From Chloranthus sessilifolius (lineage: Eukaryota; Streptophyta; Magnoliopsida; Chloranthales; Chloranthaceae): 64,000 nt of DNA. Below the pieces are notes generated by a model. The model ran no database searches. It was not told the DNA's origin and saw only the letters and a program-made list of their open reading frames with translations. Shown here one piece after another: positions 1 through 9,483 of the stretch; within the stretch, counting starts at the first letter, position 1, and every line of letters starts with the position of its first letter. Both the position numbers and the translations under genes were made by a program. The stretch covers positions 83,614,646-83,678,645 of the forward strand of contig CM037585.1 in NCBI GenBank assembly GCA_021018995.1. The letters are read 5' to 3'.

Positions 1-1259
1 TTAAGGATTACCCTAGGTCTAGGGCACACATCCCGAGGCCCTGATCTTGAGGCACATATCCCAAGGCATCCATGGGTTGTAACAATGCCACATATGCTAG
101 AAAAATTAGGGTTTACTCTTCTGTTGGCTAAGACATTAGAGACTCAGTATATAAGTTATACTTGTAACTAAGAATTATCATCTCTCCTTCAACCTCTGTC
201 TGTGGTGAGCTCGAGCAGGCTAAGGTTAGGGTTTGATCACTTCTTTTTCCCATTTTTCTTCTCTCTTAGCCCAACAGTTGCTTGCTAAATCCTCTGAAAG
301 CAATTAGGTGTAGTTTCATTTAGTTTTGTAATGGGTCTTATAATCTTTGTGATTTTGTGAAGAGTTGTTGTGCACAAGGCTGCTACCTTGAGAAATTGCA
401 TTGTAGGTAATCTTGATCAATGGAATTTGTACTTTAAATTTTTATTCAATCTGTTATTTTCCTATTTGCCCATAGTTTTGTTTAGGCTATGACATTCATT
501 TAGGATTTGAGCTGATTGAAAGGCCTATGGAAGCTTGAGCTTGTAGCCCTGGGACCATGGCAACACCAGTAGTTTACATATTCTATCTCATCATCTGTGG
601 GTAAGGCAACCACTGTGGATAGCCTGTGACCATTTGAGTAGACAGACTATAGCCCTAGGGCAGGTCTTAGTCATAGATCTGAGATGGATTCTTTTTCTCT
701 GTACTTAAGCTTGTAGCATAGTGAGAGATTGTGCAGGAACATGCTCCCTTCTATTTTACTTGATCAATATTAGATGTTAGATTTGACTTCTCTTTAGTGA
801 TTGCAGACTTGTGAGCTGAGTCATTGCAGGCCCTTTATAGCAATGACTAGTTGAATCTAAATCGTCATTCAGCCTGAGATACCTTGTGGTCTCCACCTGG
901 TTTTCAAAGTCTGTTTGCTCCTATGAATGCCTGCCAGATCTGTAACATATATGGGGAGCTTGTAGCCTGGTAAACTTAGTGTCTGCATTGTTATTCATGG
1001 CCTTATTTAATTCATTGGTAAGAGGAAATGTCTTAGATAGTTTGTGACCATTTAAGTGAACAGATTATAGCCTTAAGATCAGTCCACTCCTATGGATTAG
1101 GTTAGCTTTCTGATTTAATCAATTAGATTTGACAAACTCTATTGGATAGTCTGTGACCATTTAAGTGGACAGAGTATAACCATAACAGCAGTCCAAATGG
1201 CATGGGCTAAGTTGGATTCTTCTTCCTTGCTGAGGTTTTTGATAGCACGCTAGCAAGGA
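1..1259 (+). repeat. LTR of family L2, plus-oriented arm, left end outside window
   Basis: This stretch follows the LTR at 30069-32741 from about its base 940 onward: the same aggcacacatcccgagg block, a TATA box, the paired hairpins near 375-422 and three copies of the GTGACCATTTAAGTGGACA motif (618-660, 1036-1075, 1144-1181). The match stops near 1259 (tagcaagga), where the sequence switches to the complementary strand of the same LTR. The true left end should lie roughly 940 bases before the window. Confidence 0.8.
148..155 (+). promoter_or_regulatory. TATA box of L2 LTR
   Basis: TATATAAG lies about 45 bases downstream of a telo-box-like ttagggttt, the same arrangement as in the other LTRs of the window. 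It is inferred to be the U3 promoter; no transcript evidence is available. Confidence 0.6.
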
Positions 1260-4075
1260 TTGGGCTATAATAGTAGACCTCCAGATCTTGCTACAGATCT
1301 GAGAATCCTAAAAAAGGGAGTTGGGTGTCACGACTATAATAAATTAATCCTAAAAGCAGAGAAATAAAATGTAGCCCTATCCTAAAGAAAGGGTTAAACA
1401 GAGGATGGTGATGGAGTATGTCAAAATAAAATACAAAAATTGGTCAGAAGTATTCAGGTTGAGCTAGAGTTAATGATGCAGTAATGTAACTCAGATTTAG
1501 TCTATCTCTGTAGTGGTCCTTGTTGAGATGTTATTAATAGCCTCAAAAAGGTATAAGCTCCCAGTTTAACCCACGCCATTTGGGGCGCTCTTAGGGCTAT
1601 ACTTTGTCCACTATAATGGTCACAGGGTACCATTAGTTAAACCAGAAATTCGTTAATTTAATCCAGAAGAGTGGACTGATCATTTCCCCAGCCACTGGAC
1701 CAGCTCTAGCCATGAATACTATTGGTACCCTGTGTATTTGGGCTATGAATACAAAAATCATTAACTAGGCTGCAGCCAGGAGACAGTTCATTATAAGTTT
1801 TGCTATTATCAATGAACTATTATTTTAATTCTTAATCAAGTCTATAAATCTTATGATTTCTTTAGATGTCTATAGGATCCATGTATTTGGGACTAGCCCA
1901 TTCAGTTTCTAGTAGATCTATTATTTACCATAGTATTCATGGCTATGGTAAATAATAGATTTTTGTATTTACTATAATGGTCACATGTATTTGGGACTAG
2001 CCCATTCAGTTTCTAGTAGCTCTTAGGGCTATACTTTGTCCACTACAAGCTCCCCAGACCTGCGCACAGATCTGGCTGTCATCCATAGGTATTCTAACCC
2101 ATAAGATCCTAAGTGCTTTGCAAAGCCCAGTGGTACTTGATGCCGACAAAAAGGACCATGCAACAGGTTGAATAAGGCTTTAGATTCAGCTGGTCATTGC
2201 TACAAAAGGCCTGCAATGACTCAGCCTTAAACTGCAATTACTTGAAAGAGGTCAGATCTAACATCTGATGTCTATTAGTTAAGACAGAGGGGAGCCAGTT
2301 ACTGTACAAACCTCCTCACAAGACTCTAGAAGCTTATGTGCAGGGGAAAAGAATCCTCCTCAAACATGTGACTGGACACAACCTTAGGGCTATACTCTGT
2401 CCACTACAATGGTCATAGGGTATCCCATTGGTATGTCCATACCTCAGCGGTATGAGAAAGAACATGTAAACTGTTGCAACCACCATGGTTCGTAGGCCTC
2501 CGAGCTCCACAGATCTCACTGCAGATTCATCATTGATTTTCATGTCTCTGTCAAACCAAGGGAAATCAGATGGTAAATAATAGATCTACTAGAAACTGAA
2601 TGGGCTAATCCCAAATACATGGATCCTATAGACATCTAAAGAAATCATAAGATTTATAGACTTGATTAAGAATTAAAATAATAGTTCATTGATAACAGCA
2701 AAACTTACAATGAACTGTCTCCTGGCTGCAGCCTATACACAACTGCACATCCACGATCCCAATGTATAAAAAATCTATTACAAAACTGAAACAAAACTAA
2801 ACCTAGCTGCTTACAGGGGGATTAGCCAGCAAGTGCTGAGCTAAGAGAGAAGAAAAATAAGAAAAAGAAGTGATCAAACCCTAACCCTAGCCAGCTGGAC
2901 CTCTCAGTCGACAGAGGATGAAGGAAAGATGAAAACAATAAACTCTAAGTACAGCTTATATACTCTGTCAAAATGGCCTTGGCTGAAAAGAGATTAACGC
3001 TAATTTTTCTAGCAGACGTGGCACTGTTTCAACCCTTGGATGCCTAGAGATATGCATCTCAAAATTTGTGCCTTGAGAAGTGTGCCCTAGCCTTGCAAAA
3101 TTTCTAAAAAGTCCTTTAGTTAAAATTGAGAAGTGGAGAGCTCATGATTTACGGGGGTGGTATCTGCTTTTAGCTCATTCGTGCAGCTGCTTTGCCTTCG
3201 TGGAGTTGCCTTTAGCTGGTGGGAAGTGCTTGCTCGCATAGTGAATCTTCAGTTCATCTCATAGTTCCTTTACACTGCCATACTGTCACAGAGATTATCT
3301 GGAGTGCCTAGACTTCTCGTACAGTAGAGCTTCAGAAGCTCTTTCTCGCTGAGTACTCACACAGTAGAGCTTTAGAAGCTCTCTCTTGCTAAGTACTCAC
3401 GCAGTTATGCTCTTGTGCTCGCGTACTCACTGGTAAGGCTTCTGAGTGTGTGAGATCTGCGTGAAGAGAATTGTAAGCGTCTCTCTCATCTAGGGCTACG
3501 TGAGAGCTACGTGAGGTGACATTCTGTTCAGCATACATATGGACTCCTAGGCTCTTCGCGTGGTTGCTTTGAGGCTTGATCTCCGTGAGAGCTTTGCGAG
3601 GGAAAATTCTGAGACTTTTAACCTGCGAGATCTTTGCGAGGTCATTTCAGCTGTCCTCTTGACTACGCGGTGTATCTGCGTGAGGGCCTCTTCCACTACA
3701 TCTTTAGCTTCACGAGGAAGCTCCTCAACTCTGTGAGGTCTATCTTTTGCTGCTCTGGTGCATTGCACTTGCTGCAGTCATAGTCTCCTCCTTTCTCAGC
3801 TAACTTCATTCATCTTCTAGACTTTGGTCAATGATGATCAGCAATAATGAGTCACCATGGTGAGCACTACCAAGGTGTTCCATCAGGCTTTGTCTCAACT
3901 GTCATCTTTGAGTGCATTCTCTCTCTCTTTTGGGTCAAACAGCAAGGAGTTTGTATTAAGTTGCACATTTTATTACTAACTACAAAACACACTTAACAAA
4001 TGGTTATTAGTCTGCTTCAAGGTCCTGCAAAGGCTAAGTTAAGAGGTGAAAAGTGGCACTTTTTAGTGAATAACA
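1260..4075 (-). repeat. LTR of family L2, minus-oriented arm, internally rearranged
   Basis: On the minus strand this reproduces the LTR at 30069-32741 from about base 32556 back to its first base. It ends at 4075 with agtgaataaca, the complement of the L2 start TGTTATTCACT. A TATA box is at 2955-2962 on the minus strand. It is about 330 bases longer than expected because 1722-2045 holds short segments in alternating orientation. No PBS, gag or pol is attached. Bases 4076-4080 (gatcc) are the candidate TSD, whose partner would be left of the window. Confidence 0.8.
1765..1935 (+). repeat. Inverted copy within the L2 minus arm
   Basis: This plus-oriented LTR piece (ggctgcagcc to tctattatttacca) is repeated in the opposite orientation at about 2575-2735, so the two could pair over about 160 bases. 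The inner edge carries a perfect 18-bp hairpin, 1916-1933 pairing with 1943-1960 around a 9-base loop. Confidence 0.75.
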
Positions 4076-4849
4076 GATCCCACAAGTCCTGGGTGACTTT
4101 CCGTGATCTACTCTTTCTTTGCTGCCGGCTCAGGGTGGGAAAAGGTTGTCATTGTCAGGATTCATTCAGGGTGTGTTCCTCCTTCTCTGGGTTTCTCCAA
4201 GATTTCTTGTTTCCCGAATAAATTTGGATTCGGGCATTGCCTGAACATGTTGGTTTTAAATTTCATGTTTTTAGTTGTATATTAAGAGGGTATGCCCTCG
4301 ATGTATTTTGTAATTATTTTATCTATTTATGAAATGATTGGATTTTTAATTCCATTTGTGGCTATTTAGTAAATTTTTGGTTTGGTTTACTTCGTAGCTT
4401 ACTTTATTTGTTTTGCGTGTAATGTTTATTTATTTAACTTTGGTTGGATTCGATTCATTAACTTTGATCTGGGTATGTTGGGGACATTTTTAGTTTAGTT
4501 TAGTTTAGCTTGGTCTTAGTTGAAGTGTGCAAGTGATGGGGGCATTTTTTTAGTTTTCGGGGTGTATATTCTTTAAGTTAGAAGTGTTTTTAGATTGGGC
4601 TTAGCAAGGGCATAATTAGGGTTGATAATTAGTGTAAACAATTTCCTAATTTAGGCCTGTAAACTTGCTATTTTGGGCATATTTTTTATGTTTTGGAGAA
4701 TTGTGTGCTTCACTCCAGGAGCGTAACCCAATTGGGCACTGGGTGGGCGCATGCGTTTCACATATTTAGAGGGTTATTATGCGTTAGTGCCCTGCCGTTT
4801 AACCTAATTAAACACGTGGTATGAGATGCGAGATTGGAGGGGTGCCTGG
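4076..4849. other. Unassigned AT-rich sequence between two LTRs
   Basis: No convincing coding region is seen. It has T-rich blocks, a gagggtatgccctcga palindrome-like stretch near 4285, a short TTTAG repeat near 4491-4508 and a tgggggcatttttttag block. By the TSD of element A it is continuous with 24215 onward, so it is probably part of the old Tat-type background, upstream of the PMD gene. That assignment is inference. Confidence 0.4.
4845..4849. repeat. Target-site duplication of element A, left copy
   Basis: CCTGG directly precedes the TGTT start of the 5' LTR and recurs at 24210-24214 directly after the AACA end of the 3' LTR. Five bases is the usual Ty3/Gypsy duplication length. Confidence 0.9.
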
Positions 4850-5129
4850 TGTTAAGACCTGAAAAGTACCACTTTCCACCCCTTAACTTAATCTCTATTA
4901 GACCCTTAATCATTTAATAAAAGTGTTTTAAGCATGTTTAGTAGGTAATAAGCAGTAGCTGCCAATAAACCCCTAACCATGCCAAGAAGCTCACTGTTGC
5001 CCCAGAACTACCTCAGCAGAACGAAGGATGAAGCCAGAAAGAGTTGGCTGAAGCATAGGCACATCCAAGTAGAAATACATCAAGAAGAATGCCTCATGCA
5101 AATGTCGTAGGGTTCAATTGAACCAAAGA

Positions 5130-5680
5130 TAATGCCTTCGCGCAGTTGTCGGGAGCCCCTGGAGGAAGCACAACAACTGGTCGCGCAGTTTGCTCACCGT
5201 TCTCGCGCGGTTTGGTGCCAGAAAGAATTGAAAAGCAGGCTTTGTGAGGTCCTCGCGAGGATCAGTCTAAAGCATTCGCACAGTCTCATGCAGCTCAAAA
5301 GAAGAACCGTTAGGCTTCGCGCGACTCACTCAGGAGAGAGAGCTTCAGGTATTCTTGCGCGCAGTGGCCGCGAGATACAGTCCTTCTGGGAAATGCTCGC
5401 GCGACCCAAAAACTGATGAACACTGCTTCTTCCCGAGGATCTCTCGTGATATTCACCAAGGGACGAACCCCGCGAGCAATCCCCGCGCCATTCAAAGCTG
5501 AAAGAGCAATCTCGTGATAGCCATTTGTATTTTGCGATGACTAAAATGCCAATCCCACGACTGCATGAATTTCAAGTCAATTCAACCTTGCGATGCCAAT
5601 TCTACCACACGGAAAGATCTAAAATCGTTTCTACCCAGCGAGGATCAAATTCTAAACTTCTCCCCACTTCTGCAAGGGTA
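5130..5680 (+). promoter_or_regulatory. CGCG-motif cluster in U3 of element A
   Basis: Many copies of tcgcgcag, ctcgcgcg, ctcgcgag and their C-to-T decayed forms (tcgtga, cctcgtg) occur every 20-40 bases upstream of the TATA box. Comparable clusters occupy U3 in elements B (30410-30870), C (36370-36960) and D (43180-43740, 54040-54560). A binding-site array is inferred; the factor is unknown. Confidence 0.5.
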
Positions 5681-5787
5681 ATCTGGGAATCTCCAACAAT
5701 TAGGGCACGCACTCCAATGCTTCAATATTCGTGCACATGCCCCGAGGCATCCAAGGGATAAGAATGGGTCATAATTACATTGAAAAC

Positions 5788-5808
5788 TTAGGGTTTTCCT
5801 AACCCTAA
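5788..5808 (+). promoter_or_regulatory. Telo-box inverted repeat upstream of TATA
   Basis: TTAGGGTT and AACCCTAA form a perfect 8-bp inverted repeat around a 5-base loop, 20 bases before the TATA box. It is kept in C (37109-37128) and in both LTRs of D (43018-43036, 53848-53867). AAACCCTAA-type telo boxes occur in many plant promoters active in dividing cells. Confidence 0.55.
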
Positions 5809-5828
5809 TTAGAGGGGAAGCCGACTGC

Positions 5829-5836
5829 TATATAAG
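5829..5836 (+). promoter_or_regulatory. TATA box of element A 5' LTR
   Basis: TATATAAG follows the telo-box palindrome. The 3' LTR copy at 22797 is changed to TACATAAG. Transcription would start about 30 bases downstream, placing the hairpins and the repeated motif inside the RNA. Confidence 0.65.
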
Positions 5837-6098
5837 CCTAAGCCTAGCTTAGGTTTGAGGATCGACTCTCTTTGGGACATAACTTCTGTGCTTCTTCTCC
5901 AAAAACCAACTGTAGAATTACAGTAGGTTAAGGTTAGAGTTTAGGAGTTTTCTTATTTTTCCTTTTTCTTTCTCTCCATAGTCCAGCATTTGCTGGCTAT
6001 GCCTTTTGTATGATTAGCTGGTATAGATTTTAATGGAGTTTTTGTAATAGGATCTATTACATGTATGGGATGTTGTTTTTGTTGTGAGTTGTGTTGTA

Positions 6099-6155
6099 CA
6101 AGGCTGCTGCCTTGAGATCCTCCATTGTTAAGTTGTTTTGTAAGCAATGGAGGAT
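6099..6155 (+). ncRNA. Paired hairpins H1 and H2 in the LTR transcript leader
   Basis: H1 is CAAGGC, loop TGCT, GCCTTG (6099-6114). H2 follows after two bases: ATCCTCCATTG (6117-6127) pairs perfectly with CAATGGAGGAT (6145-6155) around a 17-base loop. In the 3' LTR the H2 stem extends to 13 bp. The pair recurs in C (37401-37456) and in both D LTRs (minus strand, 42674-42731 and 53504-53561). A variant is in L2 (31372-31422 and 375-422). Structured RNA is inferred from the pairing and its conservation. Confidence 0.55.
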
Positions 6156-6345
6156 TGCTTCTAAGGTACTATTTAGATCTAAGTGACCTGTGTGTCCAGG
6201 TTAGGCACTTTGCAAGCCTTTCCCCACCACCGGACCCATTAAATTTGAATCCCCATGGGAACTTGTGCTTGTAGCCTTGTGAACATGGTGGCGGCAACAA
6301 TGTTCTTGTTCTGTCTTAGACCTTTGTGAGGAGGATAGCCTCTGT

Positions 6346-6389
6346 GGATAGTCTGTGACCATTCAAGTGGACAGATTATAGCCCTAGGG
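6346..6389 (+). promoter_or_regulatory. Repeated LTR motif M, first copy in element A
   Basis: The core is GTGACCATTCAAGTGGACA followed by a TATAGCC block. CTGT and CCA on the left can pair with TGG and ACAG on the right, with a 2-base GA bulge and a 6-base loop. It is found one to three times in every LTR family of the window. Function unknown. Confidence 0.55.
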
Positions 6390-6773
6390 TGAGGCCAATT
6401 CATGGAACTAAGACAGATTCTTCTTCTCTGCACTTGTGCTTGTAGCCTTGTGGGAGATTGTGTAGTGACAAACTCCCCTATAATTGAATAGATCTGCCAT
6501 TAGATTACAGATCTGAGTTGGCCGTAGAGATTGTAGGCTTGTGACTGGATCATTGCAGTCTTTCTAAAGCAGTGAATAGCCATGCTTAAAAGCTAGTACT
6601 CAAACTCTTGCTGGTCCTGTGTGTCCAGGCTTGTGCACTTTGTAGGCCTAGCCTCACACACAGAACTTTAGAGGATGAGGTTCCTATGGATTCTTTAGCT
6701 TGTAGCGTGGATGAAGTAGTGCCTACAATGGTCAACTTGTTCTGACTCACCTCTGGATTGTGGTTCTCCTATT

Positions 6774-6817
6774 GGATAGTCTGTGACCTTTTGAGTGGAC
6801 ATGTTATAGCTTTAAGG
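6774..6817 (+). promoter_or_regulatory. Repeated LTR motif M, second copy in element A
   Basis: This is a diverged second copy in the second LTR module. It is absent from the 3' LTR, where about 90 bases were lost between short TTCT repeats near 23730. Confidence 0.5.
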
Positions 6818-7277
6818 GATTGGATCATGGCACAGGAGTGAGTTAGATTCTTTCTCCTCTTTGGTGATAATGTAGCCATTGGACAGGATTTCTATAGCGA
6901 CAGATCTGAGTCTGAGTTACAAGACCCCATCAGATCTGTATCTAATAACATACTTCTCACCCTTTTTCATTTATTTTCTCACCCCACCACTCTTCTTAAC
7001 CCTTTTTGTAATCTAAATAGTTAGTTGCCTTAGGATTAAGATTATAGTGACTTTAAATCCCCTTCCACTTAGGATTGCCAGATATGGAGAGCCTACTAAG
7101 GATAGCTCCCTTGGATCTTGAGATCAACTTTCCTGTGGGACAAACTCTTACTTATCAAAACATGCTACAACAGGCCCTGTATCTTGCAGGACTGTGCATA
7201 TTTTAGGCTTGCTGCTCCGTAATCATCACTCTACCTTTCACTCATTTTTCATTTATCGCATTCTTATCACTGTCTTC

Positions 7278-7283
7278 AATAAA
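7278..7283 (+). promoter_or_regulatory. AATAAA polyadenylation-type signal
   Basis: It lies 31 bases before the 5' LTR end; C has the same at 38570-38575. It is consistent with a 3' end near the LTR terminus, which would make U5 very short. This is an inference from position. Confidence 0.4.
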
Positions 7284-7320
7284 GTCAGTAGAAAGCACTT
7301 AAAATATCTCAACAAGTTTT

Positions 7321-7337
7321 TGGCACCGCTGCCGGGA
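7321..7337 (+). other. Primer-binding site of element A (tRNA-Asp type)
   Basis: It begins tggcaccgctgccggga, 6 bases after the LTR end. The plant tRNA-Asp complement is TGGCGCCGTTGCCGGGGA, so there are two substitutions and a lost G. tRNA-Asp priming is typical of Athila elements. Confidence 0.85.
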
Positions 7338-7633
7338 TATTGATCCTTTAGTAGACTCTAGATTTTTGATTCTTTATACTTTGGTAGCTATACTTGTGAA
7401 TAATTGATACTGTTGATTTACATTTGAAATTTTTCTTACAGATCTGGACCGTAGCAGAGAAGGAGCCTGGAATTGCACTGGGAGTCTAGCTACCTCTGTT
7501 TGCACTTCTCTAACCTTCGAAACCTCAATTTATTTCTCCTTTGAAGATTCCATAAGCAGTTGATTAGGATAGTTGTAATTTTTTTTAGTGCAATGTGTTT
7601 GCGAATAGTTTTCCCTGCTGTTGGTGTGTGTGC

Positions 7634-9440
7634 ATGTTAGGAAGGAGATCTCTCAGTCCTACGTTGGAGCCTGCTAACCCTGATATTGAAAGGGGTAGAA
7701 GACCGAGAAGGCACAGACGCACCACAGTTGAGCCCCCTATTGAAATTGAGATAGCAGTCATGGGTGAAGAACAACCTAGAACATTGAAGGAATTGAATGC
7801 TCCAGATGATTATAATTCTCCTTTCAGCATTCAATTCCTAGATGTTCAAGGAAACTACGAAATCAAAACTTCCATCATCCAAATGCTTCCCTCTTTCCAT
7901 GGGCTTAGCAAGGAAGACCCTTACAAGCACATTGACCAGTTCTTGGCCTTGGGCACGACATTCTCCATATGCTGGTTTGGGACCCGAAGCCACTAGGTTA
8001 AGGCTTTTTCCTTTCTCCCTAAAGGACAGGACCATGACTTGGTTATCTACTCTCCCAAACAATAGCATCACTTCCTGGAAAGACCTCCAGACAAGATTTC
8101 TGTCTACATTTTTCCCAGAGACCAAAACTAGCCAGTTGAGGAAAGGCATACTTGCTTTTGCCCAGTCCCCAACTGAAGATTTTAATCAAGCCTGGGACAG
8201 ATTTAAGGAGATGCTCAAACAATGTCCCCACCACAAGATCCCTGACTGACAGCTTGTCCAGAGCTTCTACAATGGGATAGATGAGAAGAGCAGAGGCATG
8301 GTAGATGCCTCTTATGGTGCAACATACATGCATAAAACAGCTGATGAGGCATGGGCTTGTTCGAGGTTATAAGTGAAAATGCTTTCCAGAAGATGTCCTC
8401 ATCTAGAACTGTTCAAGAGCCTTCTCCTAAGCTGGGGGCAGCTGAAACTTCTAAAGGAAAGATGTATGAAGTTAGAGGAAATGATGACCTAAGAATGCAG
8501 ATGGCCAATCTTACGGAAAGATTTGATAAACTTTTTACTGTGGTGCAGCCCAGAATGGCTGCACAAGTGATGGAGGCATGTCTGATATGCCAATCTCCAT
8601 AGCACATAGTGGAAGAGTGGCCATTTGCAGGGCAATACCTTGAGTTTGTAATGGAATAGACTACTGTTGTCCAATCTTTTAGACAACAACAATCTGGCGG
8701 CTACAATAAACAACATATGGATACCAGCACCAGAATGCTGGTTACCAATGGAGAGACCACCAAAATTTGAGGTGGAGGCAAGACAATTATGTTCAGCCAC
8801 AACAGATGTTGGCCTTACCTCAAAGGCCACAACAGCAGTTTAACCAGGGTTATGCCCAAAGGTCAAATTTCTAGCAGCAACAGCAACCCCAGCAACAAAA
8901 TCAATTGGTAGTTCCCCCACCTCAGCCCCGCAGTGCTTCTTTCGAGGACCAGGTTTTGGCCTAATTGTAAAGTCTTGGACCCTTGAATCAGGCTGTGACT
9001 TCTCACAGTCAAAGCATTAAAAAAATAGAAGAGCAGCTTGGCCAAATAGCCAATGCTCTGGCTAAAAGAGAGGAGGACAGGTTGCCAAGCCAACCAGTAG
9101 CCAACCCAAAGGGCCAGTATTCCATCGGAGAAGGCTCCTCAAATTTTGAGGGGGTCAATACCATCACAGCCTTAAGGTCTGGCAAGCTGGTAGACAACCA
9201 GGTGGGAAAAGAACAAGGAGAGGTCATTCACAAGAAAATGTCAAGTGAAAATGATAAAGACTTTGTTAAAGTATAGAGTCAAGAACTGCCTGCTGCCCTT
9301 CAACAAGGAAAAAATAAAGAGGTTGTAGATGAGCCTCAGTAGGAGATAAAAATAGAAAAAAGAAAAAAAGAAAAGTTTAATCATAGGCTTGCAGCTGAGG
9401 AACCAGCAATACCTCAGCTGCCTTTTCCTCAAGCTTTGAG
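7634..9440 (+). pseudogene. gag: gag of element A, frameshifted
   Basis: Gag forms the cytoplasmic particle that packages the element RNA. The likely start is ATG 7634 (MLGRRSLSP), followed by the capsid-like core with FHGLSKEDPYKHIDQF and LRLFPFSLKDR. A one-base insertion near 7968 shifts frame, a TGG-to-TGA stop is at 8247-8249 and a one-base loss lies near 8362. The nucleocapsid CCHC knuckle (CLICQSP, then H and C near 8570-8625) is cut by a stop. The C-terminal part, with QSIKKIEEQLGQIANALAKR (about 9010-9070, coiled-coil-like), is open in another frame. Homologues are at 33086, 39051 and 51973 (minus). Confidence 0.88.
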
Positions 9441-9483
9441 TGGCCTTGCCCCTTTTGATAAGGGTTAGGCATAGATCGAGGAA

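Larger units (their letters stand above)
4850..7314 (+). repeat. 5' LTR of element A (family L1)
   Basis: It starts TGTTAAGACC, ends CTCAACA, and is 2465 bp. U3 holds a cluster of CGCG-containing motifs (5130-5680), a telo-box palindrome and a TATA box at 5829. Downstream are two adjacent hairpins (6099-6155) and two tandem-like modules of about 430 bp, each with a gtgtgtccagg block, a gcttgtagcc block and a GTGACCATTTAAGTGGACA-type motif. AATAAA lies 31 bases before the end. Confidence 0.92.

Noticed and set aside
2334-2543. Minus-strand open frame inside the L2 LTR
   Set aside because: It is LTR sequence; homologous LTR copies do not keep the frame.
4491-4510. TTTAG repeat as an interstitial telomere
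   Set aside because: Only about four units, and the unit is not the plant telomere TTTAGGG.
5132-5416. Arg/Ser-rich open frame in U3 of element A, with relatives at 22054 and 36460
   Set aside because: The frame reflects CGCG-motif composition; stop codons fall differently among the copies and no ATG position is shared.
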